NCBI GenBank assembly: GCA_018711085.1
Contig: DVIR01000011.1
Location: 16,199 to 80,198, forward strand
Length of the DNA stretch: 64,000 nt
Source: Faeciplasma gallinarum
Lineage (GTDB): Bacteria > Bacillota > Clostridia > Oscillospirales > Ruminococcaceae
Direction of reading: 5' to 3'
Below the pieces are notes generated by a model. It ran no database searches. It saw only the letters and a list, made by a program, of their open reading frames with translations, and was not told the DNA's origin. Within the stretch, counting starts at the first letter, position 1; the number at the start of each line of letters is the position of its first letter. The translations under genes were made by a program, and so were the position numbers. Shown in pieces: positions 1-8,499 of this stretch.

Positions 1-19
1 ATACGGCAGCACGGGACGC

Positions 20-60
20 AAAAAAAGCGCCCGAATTTTGCGAGTTTTGTTCGAGCGCTT
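20..60 (-). terminator. Rho-independent terminator of the signal-peptidase-like gene
   Basis: On the minus strand a GCGCT-CGA stem pairs with TCG-GGCGC around an A-rich loop and is followed by a run of seven T residues. It lies about 20 bases past the stop codon of the minus-strand gene. Confidence 0.8.
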
Positions 61-81
61 AAATATCATTTTTAACTGCTG

Positions 82-1302
82 TCAGTTGCCGCTTAGCTTC
101 TTCTTTTCCTCTTCCAAAAGCTTCATCAGCTCGTCCATGCGTGAGCTTACCGAGCCGGAACCAAGCAAATCTCCCGAGCTTGCGGCGCTGCTTGAAGTGC
201 CGGCGCTGTCATCATGTGCCGGCTGCGGCTCTTCACGGTGAGTTTGCTCATACACCTTCTCGAAAGCTGCGGCGTTGGGCGTGACGGCGGGCGCGGCTTC
301 ATGATCGGCTTCGCTGTGCTGATACGCATCCTCCGGAATGGTGTGGTCCGCTTTTCTTATAGGCGGCATGCTGTCCGTTTGCGAGCTTGTAAATGCGGGT
401 GCAGGCTTGGGTTTAGGCTGTGCGGCTGCTTCCCTCTCGGCACGGAGCGACCCGGAGGATATGTTTACGCTGCCGTTTCCGAATCCGAACGGGTTCTTTT
501 CTCCGTCGGCATGCTTTGCGGCGGGCTTTTCCTTGTTGCCGCTCTTAAACCTCAGCGGCTCAGACCCGGACATCGCCGGCTCAGACCCGGGCACAGCCGG
601 CTCAGACCCGGACGCAGCCGGCTCATGCTCTGCATAAGCCTTTTTGGTCTTTTTCGAGCTGCTTTCCTCACCGGCATAATCGTCTTTTAAGAAGTCGGGT
701 ATCTCGTAATCAAGCTCCGACGAATCCGCCTGCGCGGCTGCTGCCTTTTTGCCCTTTTTAAGGGACAGTATCAGCATCACGACTTCATATATCACCAGTG
801 CGGCGCAGGGAACTATAACTATTATGAGCATTCCCGCTTTTGACGCGACAAACCTTATCAGCGCGCCCAAAAATACATCATACGAAACCGCTCTGCCTAT
901 TATGTCAGACGCCTCTACAGCCCAGACTTCGTCCTCAGGCGTGTTGTCATACTTTACGATGTATCGGGACTCGACGGTTCCGTCCGGCAAGGTTACCTCC
1001 TGAGAGCCGACATATCCCACGACGGCAAGCCTGCCGTCTATGCTGCAAAGGATTACGTTGCCCGGCGCTTCGGGCATTACGCCCTCGTCCACAAACACGG
1101 CAGCGCCCTGCTCTATTCTCGGCTCCATGCCGTCTCCGTTCATTATATAAATCCTGTGCCCGAATATTGACGGAGCGGTGTTCGCGTCCTTAAATATTCC
1201 GTACAGAACGAATGTGCAAACTATCAGCAGCGCAAGGACAAATACGCAAACAATGCCTATTATCTGCCCCACGCTGCGTTTTTTCGCGCTTTCCTGAAAC
1301 AT
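82..1302 (-). CDS. Signal peptidase I (S26)-like membrane protein lacking catalytic residues
   Basis: A 406-residue protein that resembles SipW/S26B signal peptidases. It has an N-terminal membrane segment (about 12-36), an S26-like periplasmic fold (about 44-145) and a second membrane segment (about 155-185), followed by a long low-complexity cytoplasmic tail rich in E, A, S and K. The box normally written SGSMEPT reads NGDGMEPR (residues 55-62), so the nucleophilic serine is Gly58. The usual HRIV histidine region reads RLAVVGYVG, so the histidine also seems to be missing. The tail contains three near-identical GSEPA units. I start at the ATG at 1302 because GGGAGGAAAG lies directly upstream; an earlier in-frame ATG at 1323 has no such site. 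Family membership is an inference from the motif. Protease activity is unlikely; a scaffolding or sensing role is speculation. Confidence 0.6.
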   Translation of the reverse strand: MFQESAKKRSVGQIIGIVCVFVLALLIVCTFVLYGIFKDANTAPSIFGHRIYIMNGDGMEPRIEQGAAVFVDEGVMPEAPGNVILCSIDGRLAVVGYVGSQEVTLPDGTVESRYIVKYDNTPEDEVWAVEASDIIGRAVSYDVFLGALIRFVASKAGMLIIVIVPCAALVIYEVVMLILSLKKGKKAAAAQADSSELDYEIPDFLKDDYAGEESSSKKTKKAYAEHEPAASGSEPAVPGSEPAMSGSEPLRFKSGNKEKPAAKHADGEKNPFGFGNGSVNISSGSLRAEREAAAQPKPKPAPAFTSSQTDSMPPIRKADHTIPEDAYQHSEADHEAAPAVTPNAAAFEKVYEQTHREEPQPAHDDSAGTSSSAASSGDLLGSGSVSSRMDELMKLLEEEKKKLSGN

Positions 1303-1457
1303 GTCTCTTTCCTCCCGCCGCATTAGTGGTTTTCAGACTAATTATGATAAGTATATCACATTTTTTTGTCGATATCAATAGAACCTATCGAGGTTTTGCG
1401 GGAAAAATTTGCGCATATCAATCGAAACATTTTTGCGGCATTTTTATCGCTTGTTTA

Positions 1458-1486
1458 TTGACAAAGGCGCGTTTGTTGTATATAAT
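1458..1486 (+). promoter_or_regulatory. Consensus sigma-A promoter for tRNA-Thr
   Basis: TTGACA (1458-1463) and TATAAT (1481-1486) are separated by exactly 17 bases, a perfect consensus. The tRNA begins 10 bases after the -10 box. Confidence 0.92.
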
Positions 1487-1496
1487 AGCATTTGTC

Positions 1497-1572
1497 GCTG
1501 GAATAGCTCAGTTGGTAGAGCAGCGCATTCGTAATGCGCAGGTCGCGTGTTCAAGTCACGTTTCCAGCTCCA
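1497..1572 (+). tRNA. tRNA-Thr (anticodon CGT)
   Basis: A full cloverleaf is visible. The acceptor GCTGGAA pairs with TTCCAGC, the anticodon stem GCGCA/TGCGC encloses loop TTCGTAA, the T-arm loop is TTCAAGT, and the terminal CCA is encoded. Confidence 0.97.
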
Positions 1573-1614
1573 TAGCTGTTGTGAGCCGAGTGTTTTGTTG
1601 TCGCACTGCGGCTC

Positions 1615-1650
1615 AAAGGGTGCGTATGTCGGCGCACCCTTTTCTTTTTT
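1615..1650 (+). terminator. Terminator of tRNA-Thr
   Basis: The inverted repeat GGGTGCG/CGCACCC is followed by TTTTCTTTTTT. Confidence 0.88.
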
Positions 1651-1670
1651 AATAAGTGCGTCGGTGCACG

Positions 1671-1703
1671 AAAAATCCCGCCCTCATCGCCCGAGGACGG
1701 GAT
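1671..1703 (-). terminator. Terminator of the YwaF-like gene
   Basis: On the minus strand AATCCCGTCCTC pairs with GAGGGCGGGATT and is followed by T residues. It lies just past the stop codon of the gene at 1718-2485. Confidence 0.8.
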
Positions 1704-1717
1704 TTTACTTTTCACGA

Positions 1718-2485
1718 TTACTTTGCGGCAAGTCCTGCGAGTTTTTTTGCCTTTGCGACTCTGGCAATCTCCCACGGCAGGTACATCAAGAACCACACTA
1801 TCACCAAAAGGACCACAAGTCCTATCTGGTACACGTCGCCGAACACGTCCTTGCACAGCTCCAAAACGGGGTTTCCCACCGTTCCGTTGAGGAACAAGAA
1901 GTTGGTGTCGAAGATGGTGTTGAGCGCCACCGCCGGCACGCATACGCCGAGCAAAAACAGCGCCACCCACGGCAAGACCTTATAGTCGGGTTTGAATCCC
2001 GACGCCAAGAGCATGCACGGGTACAAAACAAGGAGCATATGCACCGTTTCGGAGTGCAAAAACATCACGTTCCACTGCGGCAGGCTTGTCCATGTGGGCA
2101 CCAGCAGCGCAATTATCGCGCCCGGCAGGCAAAGCGCATACAGGATGTTCTTTGTCACCTTGTTGGGCTTTATGGTGTTGAAAAGCGCGACAAACAGGTT
2201 TACCGAGCACAGATGGAAGGGCAGAAACTGCACTTCAAACTGCCCCGTCACAGCTGTTGCGACATACTTTAAAAGCTCGTCCGCCAGCATCAGAACCGTG
2301 ACGACGACAAACATCCTTCTTCTGCCCTTTTCGCCCAGATAACGAAACAAAACCATCGCCAGCGCAATAGCTGCGGCAGCTATGCCGAGCCAAAGAAAAT
2401 GAGCAGATGAAAACGTGTCAAACAAAACGCGACCGCTTCCATAAGTCTGTCTAAAAGTAGCCGAAGTCATCCAAAAATCAGACAT
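1718..2485 (-). CDS. YwaF/TIGR02206-type integral membrane protein (TMEM164-like)
   Basis: A 255-residue polytopic membrane protein with about seven hydrophobic segments. Two conserved-looking spots identify it as YwaF/TP0381-like: FLPFHLCSVNLFVALFNTI near residue 87 and HSETVHMLLVLYPC near residue 143, together with a later NTIFDTNFLFL segment. Members of this family are uncharacterised membrane proteins; a relation to eukaryotic TMEM164 acyltransferases has been proposed from conserved His and Cys residues, both of which are present here. The start is supported by GAGGGATT before the ATG. It ends at its own terminator and has no obvious functional partner next door. Confidence 0.75.
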   Translation of the reverse strand: MSDFWMTSATFRQTYGSGRVLFDTFSSAHFLWLGIAAAAIALAMVLFRYLGEKGRRRMFVVVTVLMLADELLKYVATAVTGQFEVQFLPFHLCSVNLFVALFNTIKPNKVTKNILYALCLPGAIIALLVPTWTSLPQWNVMFLHSETVHMLLVLYPCMLLASGFKPDYKVLPWVALFLLGVCVPAVALNTIFDTNFLFLNGTVGNPVLELCKDVFGDVYQIGLVVLLVIVWFLMYLPWEIARVAKAKKLAGLAAK

Positions 2486-2530
2486 ACAATCCCTCGATAT
2501 TCTTTTTTTAAATTTTTAAGTACTGTCCTG

Positions 2531-2839
2531 CTATCCTCTGATTACCTTTATAATTGCGTAGACAGCCCAGCCGACAATCGACGCCGTTATCACCGCTCCG
2601 GCAAAGAGCAATGCGACAAGTCCCACGACACCGCCTGCTAAAAAGCTCAAAAATCCCGTTCCCGCGCACAAAGCGACCAAGATGCAGAGCGCAACCGCCG
2701 CAAGTATCGGCACGAATTTAAGTACAAACTTTCCGATCTTAAAGCAAAGCCACAATTGCAGAGCAAATATCAATATCGCAGGCAAAACCAAAAAACCGAT
2801 GGTTATCCACAGGCCGAGCATTGATATTAAAGCTAACAT
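2531..2839 (-). CDS. Small integral membrane protein of unknown function
   Basis: A 102-residue, almost wholly hydrophobic protein with three or four predicted membrane helices and a short basic C-terminus (VIRG). I recognise no family. I prefer the ATG at 2839 over the GTG two codons upstream because GAGGGGGAA then sits six bases before the start. It is co-directional with the YwaF-like gene downstream and separated from it by 45 bases, so the two may be cotranscribed. Confidence 0.6.
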   Translation of the reverse strand: MLALISMLGLWITIGFLVLPAILIFALQLWLCFKIGKFVLKFVPILAAVALCILVALCAGTGFLSFLAGGVVGLVALLFAGAVITASIVGWAVYAIIKVIRG

Positions 2840-2983
2840 CTGCACTTCCCCCTCATATGATTTACTGATTCGATTATACTATACCTATACTGTGTTTGCA
2901 ACAAGGATTTTGTTAATAATGATGAAGTTTGCGTTTATCTTTTTGAGTATTTTGACGAAAGCCTTTTTTAAAGCCGCAAAACG

Positions 2984-2992
2984 TGGTATAAT
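2984..2992 (+). promoter_or_regulatory. Possible extended -10 promoter for the SpoU methyltransferase gene
   Basis: TGGTATAAT is an extended -10 element 33 bases before the start codon. No convincing -35 box lies at the right distance; a TTGACG is 29 bases upstream, too far. Confidence 0.45.
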
Positions 2993-3025
2993 CAACCTGT
3001 ATATTTGCAAACAGGAGGAAAACAT

Positions 3026-3889
3026 ATGCCTTTAGCGCCTGACATAATAGAAATACATGACATAAACGCCCGAGAACTTGACCCTTACTGCCGGCTCACC
3101 GAGGCACAGCTGAGAAACCGCCTTGAGCCGCAGCTCGGCGTATTCATAGCGGAAAGCCCGAAGGTAATACGCCTTGCCCTGGACTGCGGATACCGCCCGC
3201 TGTCCATACTCACCGAAAGAAAGCACATAAACGGTCAGGCGGCGGACATAATACGCGACTGCCCCGACATACCGGTATACACGGCAAACGACGACATCCT
3301 CGAGCAGATAACCGGCTACCGTCTTACAAGGGGAGTTTTGTGCGCCATGCGGCGTCCGATACTTCCCTCCTGTGAGAAGGTTTGCGAGGGCGCATCGAGG
3401 ATAGCGGTGCTTGAAAACATAGCCGATGCCACAAACGTGGGGGCGATAATGCGCTCGGCAGCAGCTTTGGGCATTGATGCGGTGCTTGCCACGCCTTCAT
3501 GCTGCGACCCGCTTTGCAGAAGAGCCGTCAGGGTGAGCATGGGCACGGTGTTTTTGGTGCCGTGGACGTACATATGCGACGGTGCGGAAGACTGGGAGAA
3601 AAACGGCGTCAGGCGGCTTCACGAGCTTGGGTTTAAGACGGCGGCAATGGCCCTTGACGACAACTCGGTGAGCATATCCTGCCCGCAGCTAAAAGATGAG
3701 CCGAGGCTTGCGATAGTTTTGGGCACGGAGGGGGACGGCTTGTGCCGCTCGACGATTGCGGCGTGCGACTACACCGTAAAAATACCCATGTGCCACGGCG
3801 TGGACTCGCTGAACGTGGCGGCGGCAAGCGCAGTCGCGTTCTGGGAGCTGAGGAAGGAAAACGCCGGACATACCGGCGGCAGGAGATGA
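3026..3889 (+). CDS. TrmH/SpoU family RNA 2'-O-methyltransferase
   Basis: A 287-residue SPOUT-class methyltransferase that should transfer a methyl group from S-adenosylmethionine to a ribose 2'-OH in rRNA or tRNA. An N-terminal substrate-recognition part (about 1-115) precedes the knotted catalytic domain. The three family motifs are visible: NVGAIMRSAAALGIDAV near residue 133, LGTEGDGL near 235, and the terminal IPMCHGVDSLNVAAASAV near 257. The length fits RlmB/TsnR-like enzymes. The start follows ACAGGAGGAAAACAT. Its RNA target cannot be told from sequence. It stands alone between a convergent membrane gene and a lipoprotein with its own promoter. Confidence 0.88.
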   Translation: MPLAPDIIEIHDINARELDPYCRLTEAQLRNRLEPQLGVFIAESPKVIRLALDCGYRPLSILTERKHINGQAADIIRDCPDIPVYTANDDILEQITGYRLTRGVLCAMRRPILPSCEKVCEGASRIAVLENIADATNVGAIMRSAAALGIDAVLATPSCCDPLCRRAVRVSMGTVFLVPWTYICDGAEDWEKNGVRRLHELGFKTAAMALDDNSVSISCPQLKDEPRLAIVLGTEGDGLCRSTIAACDYTVKIPMCHGVDSLNVAAASAVAFWELRKENAGHTGGRR

Positions 3890-3987
3890 ATACAAAGGTA
3901 TCGGCGGAACTGTTTATTGATTTTGCATAAAATAGTCTGGGATTTTTGCATGATTTGTCGAAGTTAATCTTGTTTCCTTGAAATATG

Positions 3988-4016
3988 TTGACATGTTGAA
4001 ATATTTAGATTAACAT
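3988..4016 (+). promoter_or_regulatory. Sigma-A promoter for the Ig-like lipoprotein
   Basis: TTGACA (3988-3993) and TAACAT (4011-4016) are 17 bases apart, about 50 bases before the lipoprotein start codon. Confidence 0.7.
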
Positions 4017-4068
4017 ATAAGCATAGCAACGCATATACATACGATTTCAAGGGAGGTACATCTTACTT

Positions 4069-5208
4069 ATGAAAATTCTTTCCGTAATACTTGCTGCTGT
4101 TCTTATGACGTTCCTGCTCTGCGCCTGCTCAGGTAACGGTGAGCCGCAGGAAACTACCCCCTCAACAACTGCCGCAGAAACTACATCAGCTGAAGAGGTT
4201 ACGACTGCGGATGAAGCTACTGTACCTGAAACTACAACTCCCGAAACCACTGCACCCGTTGAAACTACAGCACCTGAAGTCACAACCACTGCGCCTGAAA
4301 CCACAGAGGCAGCGACAACCACCGTCATTCCGGCTGACCCCGTCGAGACGACGGGCGAAGAGGACGAAGAGCCGGAAGAAGTTACCCCGCAAGCTCCGGT
4401 AATAGATGCCGAGAGTTTCCCATACAACACTTACGAGCTGTCCCAAGACTACACACCGGACGATGTTGAACTGGTTGTCACCGAAATCAGAGAGGGCGGC
4501 ATAAGCTATAAGATTGTAAACAACTCCGACAGCGTAGTTTGCGTCACAAATCCTCCGACAATACACGCATATATAAACGGCGAGTGGGTCGGCGTCAGAT
4601 TTTCCGACTACATAGACGACCCTATGGAAATGTGGGAAGTGCAGCCGGACGGCGAGACAATGCTTGCGCCCACAAGCCTTCACGACATCCCCAACGGTCT
4701 GTACAGAGTGGGTCAGGCATACCAGGTCGGCTCCTTTGAAGGCGAGGTAAAGTATACATCTGTGGAGTTTGTATACACAATGGCGCCGGACAAGGCAGAT
4801 GAGCCGGCTGCGGACGAGCCGAAAACCGAGGCAGACAGCTACCTGTACGACACATCCTCCTCAAGCAGGTATGACGATGCACCGGCGGTTGCGGGCATAA
4901 CCCTCGAGACGGATGGCTACACCGGCGGCGACTCGATTGCATATGTCATCAAAAACGACACCGACGACACCTTGACCCTTGACAGGGAGGCGGCTATAGA
5001 GGTCTTTTTGGACGGCGGATGGAAGGAAGTGTACTTCCCGCTTGACCACGATCTGCCGATAGACTATCCGACGCTTGCGGCGCGCAGTGAAGTGGCTCAA
5101 AGCGTGAACTGCCTTGAGATGCCCGCGGGCAGGTACAGAGTTATAATCGGCTACAGGCTTTCGGATCTGACCTACCACAGCGCAGCATACGAGTTTGAGG
5201 TAAAATAA
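4069..5208 (+). CDS. Lipoprotein with T/E/P-rich linker and two Ig-like (BIg23-type) domains
   Basis: A 379-residue exported lipoprotein. Residues 1-18 form a signal peptide ending in the lipobox LLCAC. Residues 25-105 are a low-complexity linker of TT(A/V)PE-like units that would hold the domains away from the membrane. Two homologous beta-sandwich repeats follow (about 120-245 and 280-379). Both carry the pattern of a Y-x-(I/V)-x-N polar strand, a (N/D)G(E/G)W turn and a final LPAGxYRV strand (repeat 2: EMPAGRYRVIIGY). These resemble bacterial Ig-like domain 23. The function is unknown; cell-surface binding is an inference. The RBS GGGAGG lies upstream and a strong terminator follows. Confidence 0.75.
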   Translation: MKILSVILAAVLMTFLLCACSGNGEPQETTPSTTAAETTSAEEVTTADEATVPETTTPETTAPVETTAPEVTTTAPETTEAATTTVIPADPVETTGEEDEEPEEVTPQAPVIDAESFPYNTYELSQDYTPDDVELVVTEIREGGISYKIVNNSDSVVCVTNPPTIHAYINGEWVGVRFSDYIDDPMEMWEVQPDGETMLAPTSLHDIPNGLYRVGQAYQVGSFEGEVKYTSVEFVYTMAPDKADEPAADEPKTEADSYLYDTSSSSRYDDAPAVAGITLETDGYTGGDSIAYVIKNDTDDTLTLDREAAIEVFLDGGWKEVYFPLDHDLPIDYPTLAARSEVAQSVNCLEMPAGRYRVIIGYRLSDLTYHSAAYEFEVK

Positions 5209-5267
5209 CAAGCCGAACGCTTATATTTCTTCGCGCATGACAGCACGCGACAAAATAATGACAAAGA

Positions 5268-5304
5268 TAAATCCCCCACGCCGCTGCGGCATGGGGGATT
5301 TTTG
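5268..5304 (+). terminator. Terminator of the Ig-like lipoprotein gene
   Basis: AAATCCCCCACGCCGC pairs with GCGGCATGGGGGATTT and is followed by T residues; flanking A and T runs mean it could also work in reverse. Confidence 0.9.
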
Positions 5305-5320
5305 CGTTCGGTTTTATATG

Positions 5321-5349
5321 AGTAAGCGCAGACAAAGTGTGCGCTTACT
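5321..5349. repeat. Perfect inverted repeat downstream of the XRE gene
   Basis: AGTAAGCGCA and TGCGCTTACT form a perfect 10-base-pair stem around a 9-base loop, just past the stop of the minus-strand XRE gene. It lacks a strong T-run, so it is a weak terminator or an mRNA 3'-end stem. Confidence 0.6.
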
Positions 5350-5357
5350 AAGCGTGC

Positions 5358-5744
5358 TCACTCAGCGTATACTCTTGTCACCACAAGCAGCACCTTGCTG
5401 TTTTCCTCTGTGATGCTGTAGTCTTTAAGGGCGGGGCGGCTGCACTTTTTCAAGCATTCAACCATGGCCTGCGCGTCCTTTCGGCTTTTCACCTCGAACG
5501 TCTCCACCGTCTTTAAAAGCTTTGCATCCGACTTGTCACCGTTGTTTTCATTCACGCAAAGCAGATAATCGGTCGTGACGTTAAAAAACGATGCAAGTAT
5601 CGGCAGCATAGTTATGTCAGGGTAGTTTACAGACTTCTCCCATCGGGATATTGTCTGCACTGAAACATCCATTTTCTCGGCAAGCTGTTCCTGAGTGAGA
5701 CCCCTGCTCTGCCTCAACGCCTTTATCTGCTTTCCTAAATCCAT
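5358..5744 (-). CDS. XRE-family transcriptional regulator
   Basis: A 128-residue regulator. Residues 3-60 are a classic Cro/CI helix-turn-helix (LGKQIKALRQSRGLTQEQLA followed by VSVQTISRWEKSVNYPD and LLPILASFF-type helices). Residues 70-128 form a small alpha/beta C-terminal domain without a recognisable family that might bind a ligand or mediate dimerisation. The start is supported by GTGAGGTT before the ATG. It is transcribed in the same direction as lysS but lies downstream of it, with an 81-base gap. Its target is unknown. Confidence 0.85.
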   Translation of the reverse strand: MDLGKQIKALRQSRGLTQEQLAEKMDVSVQTISRWEKSVNYPDITMLPILASFFNVTTDYLLCVNENNGDKSDAKLLKTVETFEVKSRKDAQAMVECLKKCSRPALKDYSITEENSKVLLVVTRVYAE

Positions 5745-5825
5745 TATTCAACCTCACATTCATAAGTACTTAAAATTTTCATTGCCGCGGCCGGGCATGC
5801 GCGCCGCAAAAGAGCGCATTCGGCT

Positions 5826-7862
5826 TTAATAGAGCTTTGCGCCCGCCGGAATGTGGTCGTCAACCATCAGAAGGTGGAGCTTTTCCTCGCCTTCCTCGTG
5901 GTGTACGGCGCTTATCAGCATGCCGCAGGAATCGATGCCCATCATCGCCCTCGGCGGCAGGTTTACAATTGCAATGCATGTCTTGCCCACAAGCTCCTGC
6001 GGCTCGTAGTAGGCATGAATGCCGCTTAAAATCACTCTGTCCGCGCCCGTTCCGTCGTCTAAGGTGAACTTTAAGAGTTTCTTCGACTTCGGCACGGTTT
6101 CGCATGCAAGCACCTTTACCGCCCTGAAATCGGACTTTGAGAACGTCTCAAAGTCAACGTAATCCTTAAACAGCGGCTCGATCTGCACCTTTGAGAAGTC
6201 TATCTTCTCCTGTGCTGCCGGCGCTGCCGCTTTTGGCTCGGCATCCGCGGATGCGTTTTCATTCTTTGCGCCGCCGACAGACTTCATCGTCGGGAAGAGC
6301 AAAACATCCCTTATTGCGGCGGAGCCGGTCATGAACTGCACCATTCTGTCTATGCCAAAGCCTATTCCGCCCGTGGGAGGCATGCCTATCTCCAAAGCAT
6401 GCATGAAGTCCTCGTCTATGTGGTTTGCTTCGTCGTCGCCGAGCTTTATAAGCTCCTCCTGAGCCTCGAATCTCGCCCTTTGGTCTATCGGATCGTTTAA
6501 CTCGGAGTATGCGTTGGCCATTTCGGCGCAGTTGATATGCAGCTCGAATCTCTCCACGTAGTCGGGGTTGTCCGGCTTGCGCTTTGTGAGCGGCGATATT
6601 TCAACCGGATGATCCATTATAAAGGTGGGCTGAATAAGCTTGTCCTCCACATACGCCTCAAACAAGAGGTTGAGTATGTCGCCCTTATGGTGGCGCTTAG
6701 GCTCAAATTCTATATGGTGAGCCTTTGCAAGCTCAAACGCCTGCTCATCCGTCTTTATCTCGCTGAAATCTATTCCGGAATACTTTTTGACCGCATCGAG
6801 CATGGTAATTCTCTCAAACGGCTTGTCGAGGTCGATAACGTTGCCCATGTACTCGATTTGGGTGGTGCCGACGACCTCTTTTGCGACGTGGCGGTAAAGG
6901 TTTTCGGCAAGATCCATCATGCCGTGGTAGTCGGTATACGCCTGATACAGCTCCATCAATGTGAACTCGGGGTTATGGCGGGTGTCGATGCCTTCATTTC
7001 TGAAAACTCTGCCTATCTCGTACACCCTGTCAATTCCGCCGACTATAAGTCTCTTTAAGTACAGCTCGAGCGAAATTCTGAGCTTTACATCCTCGTTTAA
7101 TGCGTTGTAATGCGTTTCAAAGGGTCTTGCGCTCGCTCCGCCGGCGTTTGCCACAAGCATGGGCGTCTCAACCTCAATGAAGCCGAGGTTGTTTAAGTAG
7201 TTGCGTATGGAGCTTATTATGTGTGACCTTTGGACAAAGGTCTTTTTTACATCGGGATTTACGATGAGGTCGGTGTATCTCTGGCGGTAACGGGTGTCCC
7301 TGTCTTTTAGTCCGTGCCACTTCTCGGGCAGCGGGGTGAGCGATTTTGAAAGCAGGGTTATCCTGCCTGCGTGAAGGGATATCTCGCCCTTTTTAGTTCT
7401 GAAAACAAAGCCCTCTACTCCGACTATATCGCCTATATCCCACTTCTTAAAGTCGGCAAACTCATCCGAGCCTATGTCGTTTTGCCTTACGTAGCACTGT
7501 ATTCTGCCGCTATAGTCCTGAACGTCGATAAAGTTCGCCTTGCCCATGTCCCTGCGGCTCATTATCCTGCCCGCTATTCTCCACGTGTCGGCGTGTATCT
7601 TTTCAAGCTCTGCGGCCAAGCGCTCCTCATCGCCGCCCGCCGTCTGCTTAGCTTTCGCCTCAAGCTCCTCATAATGGCGCTTTAGCTCCTCGGCGGAGGT
7701 GTTAAAATCGTATTTTGTTATCTTGAACGGGTTCTTGCCGTCTCTTTTAAGCGCTTCGAGCTTATCTCTTCTTATCTTTTCAAGGGAGTGCAGTTCCTCG
7801 CCCGTCATCTCCTGCTCGTCGTTTTGCGCGTCAGGGTTATTTGTCATTACTTCTTCCGACAT
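5826..7862 (-). CDS. lysS: Lysyl-tRNA synthetase (class II) with C-terminal tRNA-binding domain
   Basis: This enzyme charges tRNA-Lys with lysine at the expense of ATP. The 678-residue protein has an anticodon-binding OB fold (about 80-190), then the class II core with motif 2 FRNEGIDTRHNPEFTLMELY and motif 3 GFGIDRMVQFMTG. A standard bacterial LysRS would end near residue 500-510. Here an Ala/Lys-rich linker leads to an extra EMAP-II/MetRS-type tRNA-binding domain (about 565-678, with DFRAVKVL, SKKLLKFTLDDG and NLPPRAMMGIDSCGM). That domain is common at the C-terminus of MetRS and presumably raises tRNA affinity here. It lies 31 bases downstream of greA and is probably cotranscribed with it. 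Confidence 0.95.
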   Translation of the reverse strand: MSEEVMTNNPDAQNDEQEMTGEELHSLEKIRRDKLEALKRDGKNPFKITKYDFNTSAEELKRHYEELEAKAKQTAGGDEERLAAELEKIHADTWRIAGRIMSRRDMGKANFIDVQDYSGRIQCYVRQNDIGSDEFADFKKWDIGDIVGVEGFVFRTKKGEISLHAGRITLLSKSLTPLPEKWHGLKDRDTRYRQRYTDLIVNPDVKKTFVQRSHIISSIRNYLNNLGFIEVETPMLVANAGGASARPFETHYNALNEDVKLRISLELYLKRLIVGGIDRVYEIGRVFRNEGIDTRHNPEFTLMELYQAYTDYHGMMDLAENLYRHVAKEVVGTTQIEYMGNVIDLDKPFERITMLDAVKKYSGIDFSEIKTDEQAFELAKAHHIEFEPKRHHKGDILNLLFEAYVEDKLIQPTFIMDHPVEISPLTKRKPDNPDYVERFELHINCAEMANAYSELNDPIDQRARFEAQEELIKLGDDEANHIDEDFMHALEIGMPPTGGIGFGIDRMVQFMTGSAAIRDVLLFPTMKSVGGAKNENASADAEPKAAAPAAQEKIDFSKVQIEPLFKDYVDFETFSKSDFRAVKVLACETVPKSKKLLKFTLDDGTGADRVILSGIHAYYEPQELVGKTCIAIVNLPPRAMMGIDSCGMLISAVHHEEGEEKLHLLMVDDHIPAGAKLY

Positions 7863-7893
7863 TTTTTATTCAAACCTTTCGTATTTCGTGCTG

Positions 7894-8370
7894 TTATCTG
7901 CTTATGTTGAGCACCTCAAATTTAAGCGTTCCGGAGGGAACCTCAACCTCGAATATGTCTCCGACATGCTTTTTTAAGCATGCTTTGCCTATCGGAGATT
8001 CGTCCGATATCTTGTTGTTGTCGGGGTCGGACTCGGTAGATCCGACTATCTGGTACTCTATGATGTCGTCAAGGTCAAAGTCCTTGAGCTTTACAAACGA
8101 GCCTACGCCGACTTCGTTCATTGAAAGGCTGTCATCGTCTACAATGATTGCGTTTGCTATTATCGCCTCAAGGTCTGCTATCTGAGCCTCGAGCATGCCC
8201 TGCTCGTTTTTAGCCTCGTCGTACTCCGCGTTTTCCGAAAGGTCGCCGTAGGAACGCGCCTCCTTGAGTTTGTCGGCTACTTCCTTACGCCTTATTGTAA
8301 CCAGGTACTCAAGCTCTTCCTGAAGCTTGTTAAAACCGTCTCTTGACATTGTAGTCGCTTTAATTGCCAT
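7894..8370 (-). CDS. greA: Transcription elongation factor GreA
   Basis: GreA enters the secondary channel of RNA polymerase and stimulates cleavage of backtracked RNA. The 158-residue length is typical. Residues 8-80 form the coiled-coil finger, including the signature ARSYGDLSENAEYDEAKNEQ, whose acidic tip (DLSENAEYDE) coordinates the catalytic magnesium. Residues 85-158 are the C-terminal FKBP-like domain (DEVEIVGSxE-type strand and SPIGKACL). The start follows AGGAGGATTTGTT. It is the first gene of a greA-lysS unit read from a consensus promoter at 8431-8459, an arrangement also found in other Bacillota. Confidence 0.96.
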   Translation of the reverse strand: MAIKATTMSRDGFNKLQEELEYLVTIRRKEVADKLKEARSYGDLSENAEYDEAKNEQGMLEAQIADLEAIIANAIIVDDDSLSMNEVGVGSFVKLKDFDLDDIIEYQIVGSTESDPDNNKISDESPIGKACLKKHVGDIFEVEVPSGTLKFEVLNISR

Positions 8371-8430
8371 AACAAATCCTCCTATTATCAGCAGGCAAGC
8401 TGCGCGATAAATCTAAACTTTCAAATTATA

Positions 8431-8459
8431 ATTATAACTTAGCCGGCGCACGGTGTCAA
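8431..8459 (-). promoter_or_regulatory. Consensus sigma-A promoter for greA-lysS
   Basis: On the minus strand TTGACA (8459-8454) and TATAAT (8436-8431) are separated by 17 bases, about 60 bases upstream of the greA start. Confidence 0.9.
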
Positions 8460-8499
8460 GCCGCGCAAGCCCTCATAAAGTCCCGAAAACCGCCGCCGG

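Noticed and set aside
214..690. Open frames opposite the repetitive tail of the signal-peptidase-like gene
   Set aside because: They mirror the GC-rich repeat on the other strand, lack ribosome sites and have no recognisable domain.
2952..2992. TTGACG/TATAAT promoter before the methyltransferase gene
   Set aside because: The boxes are 29 bases apart, too far; only the extended -10 was retained.
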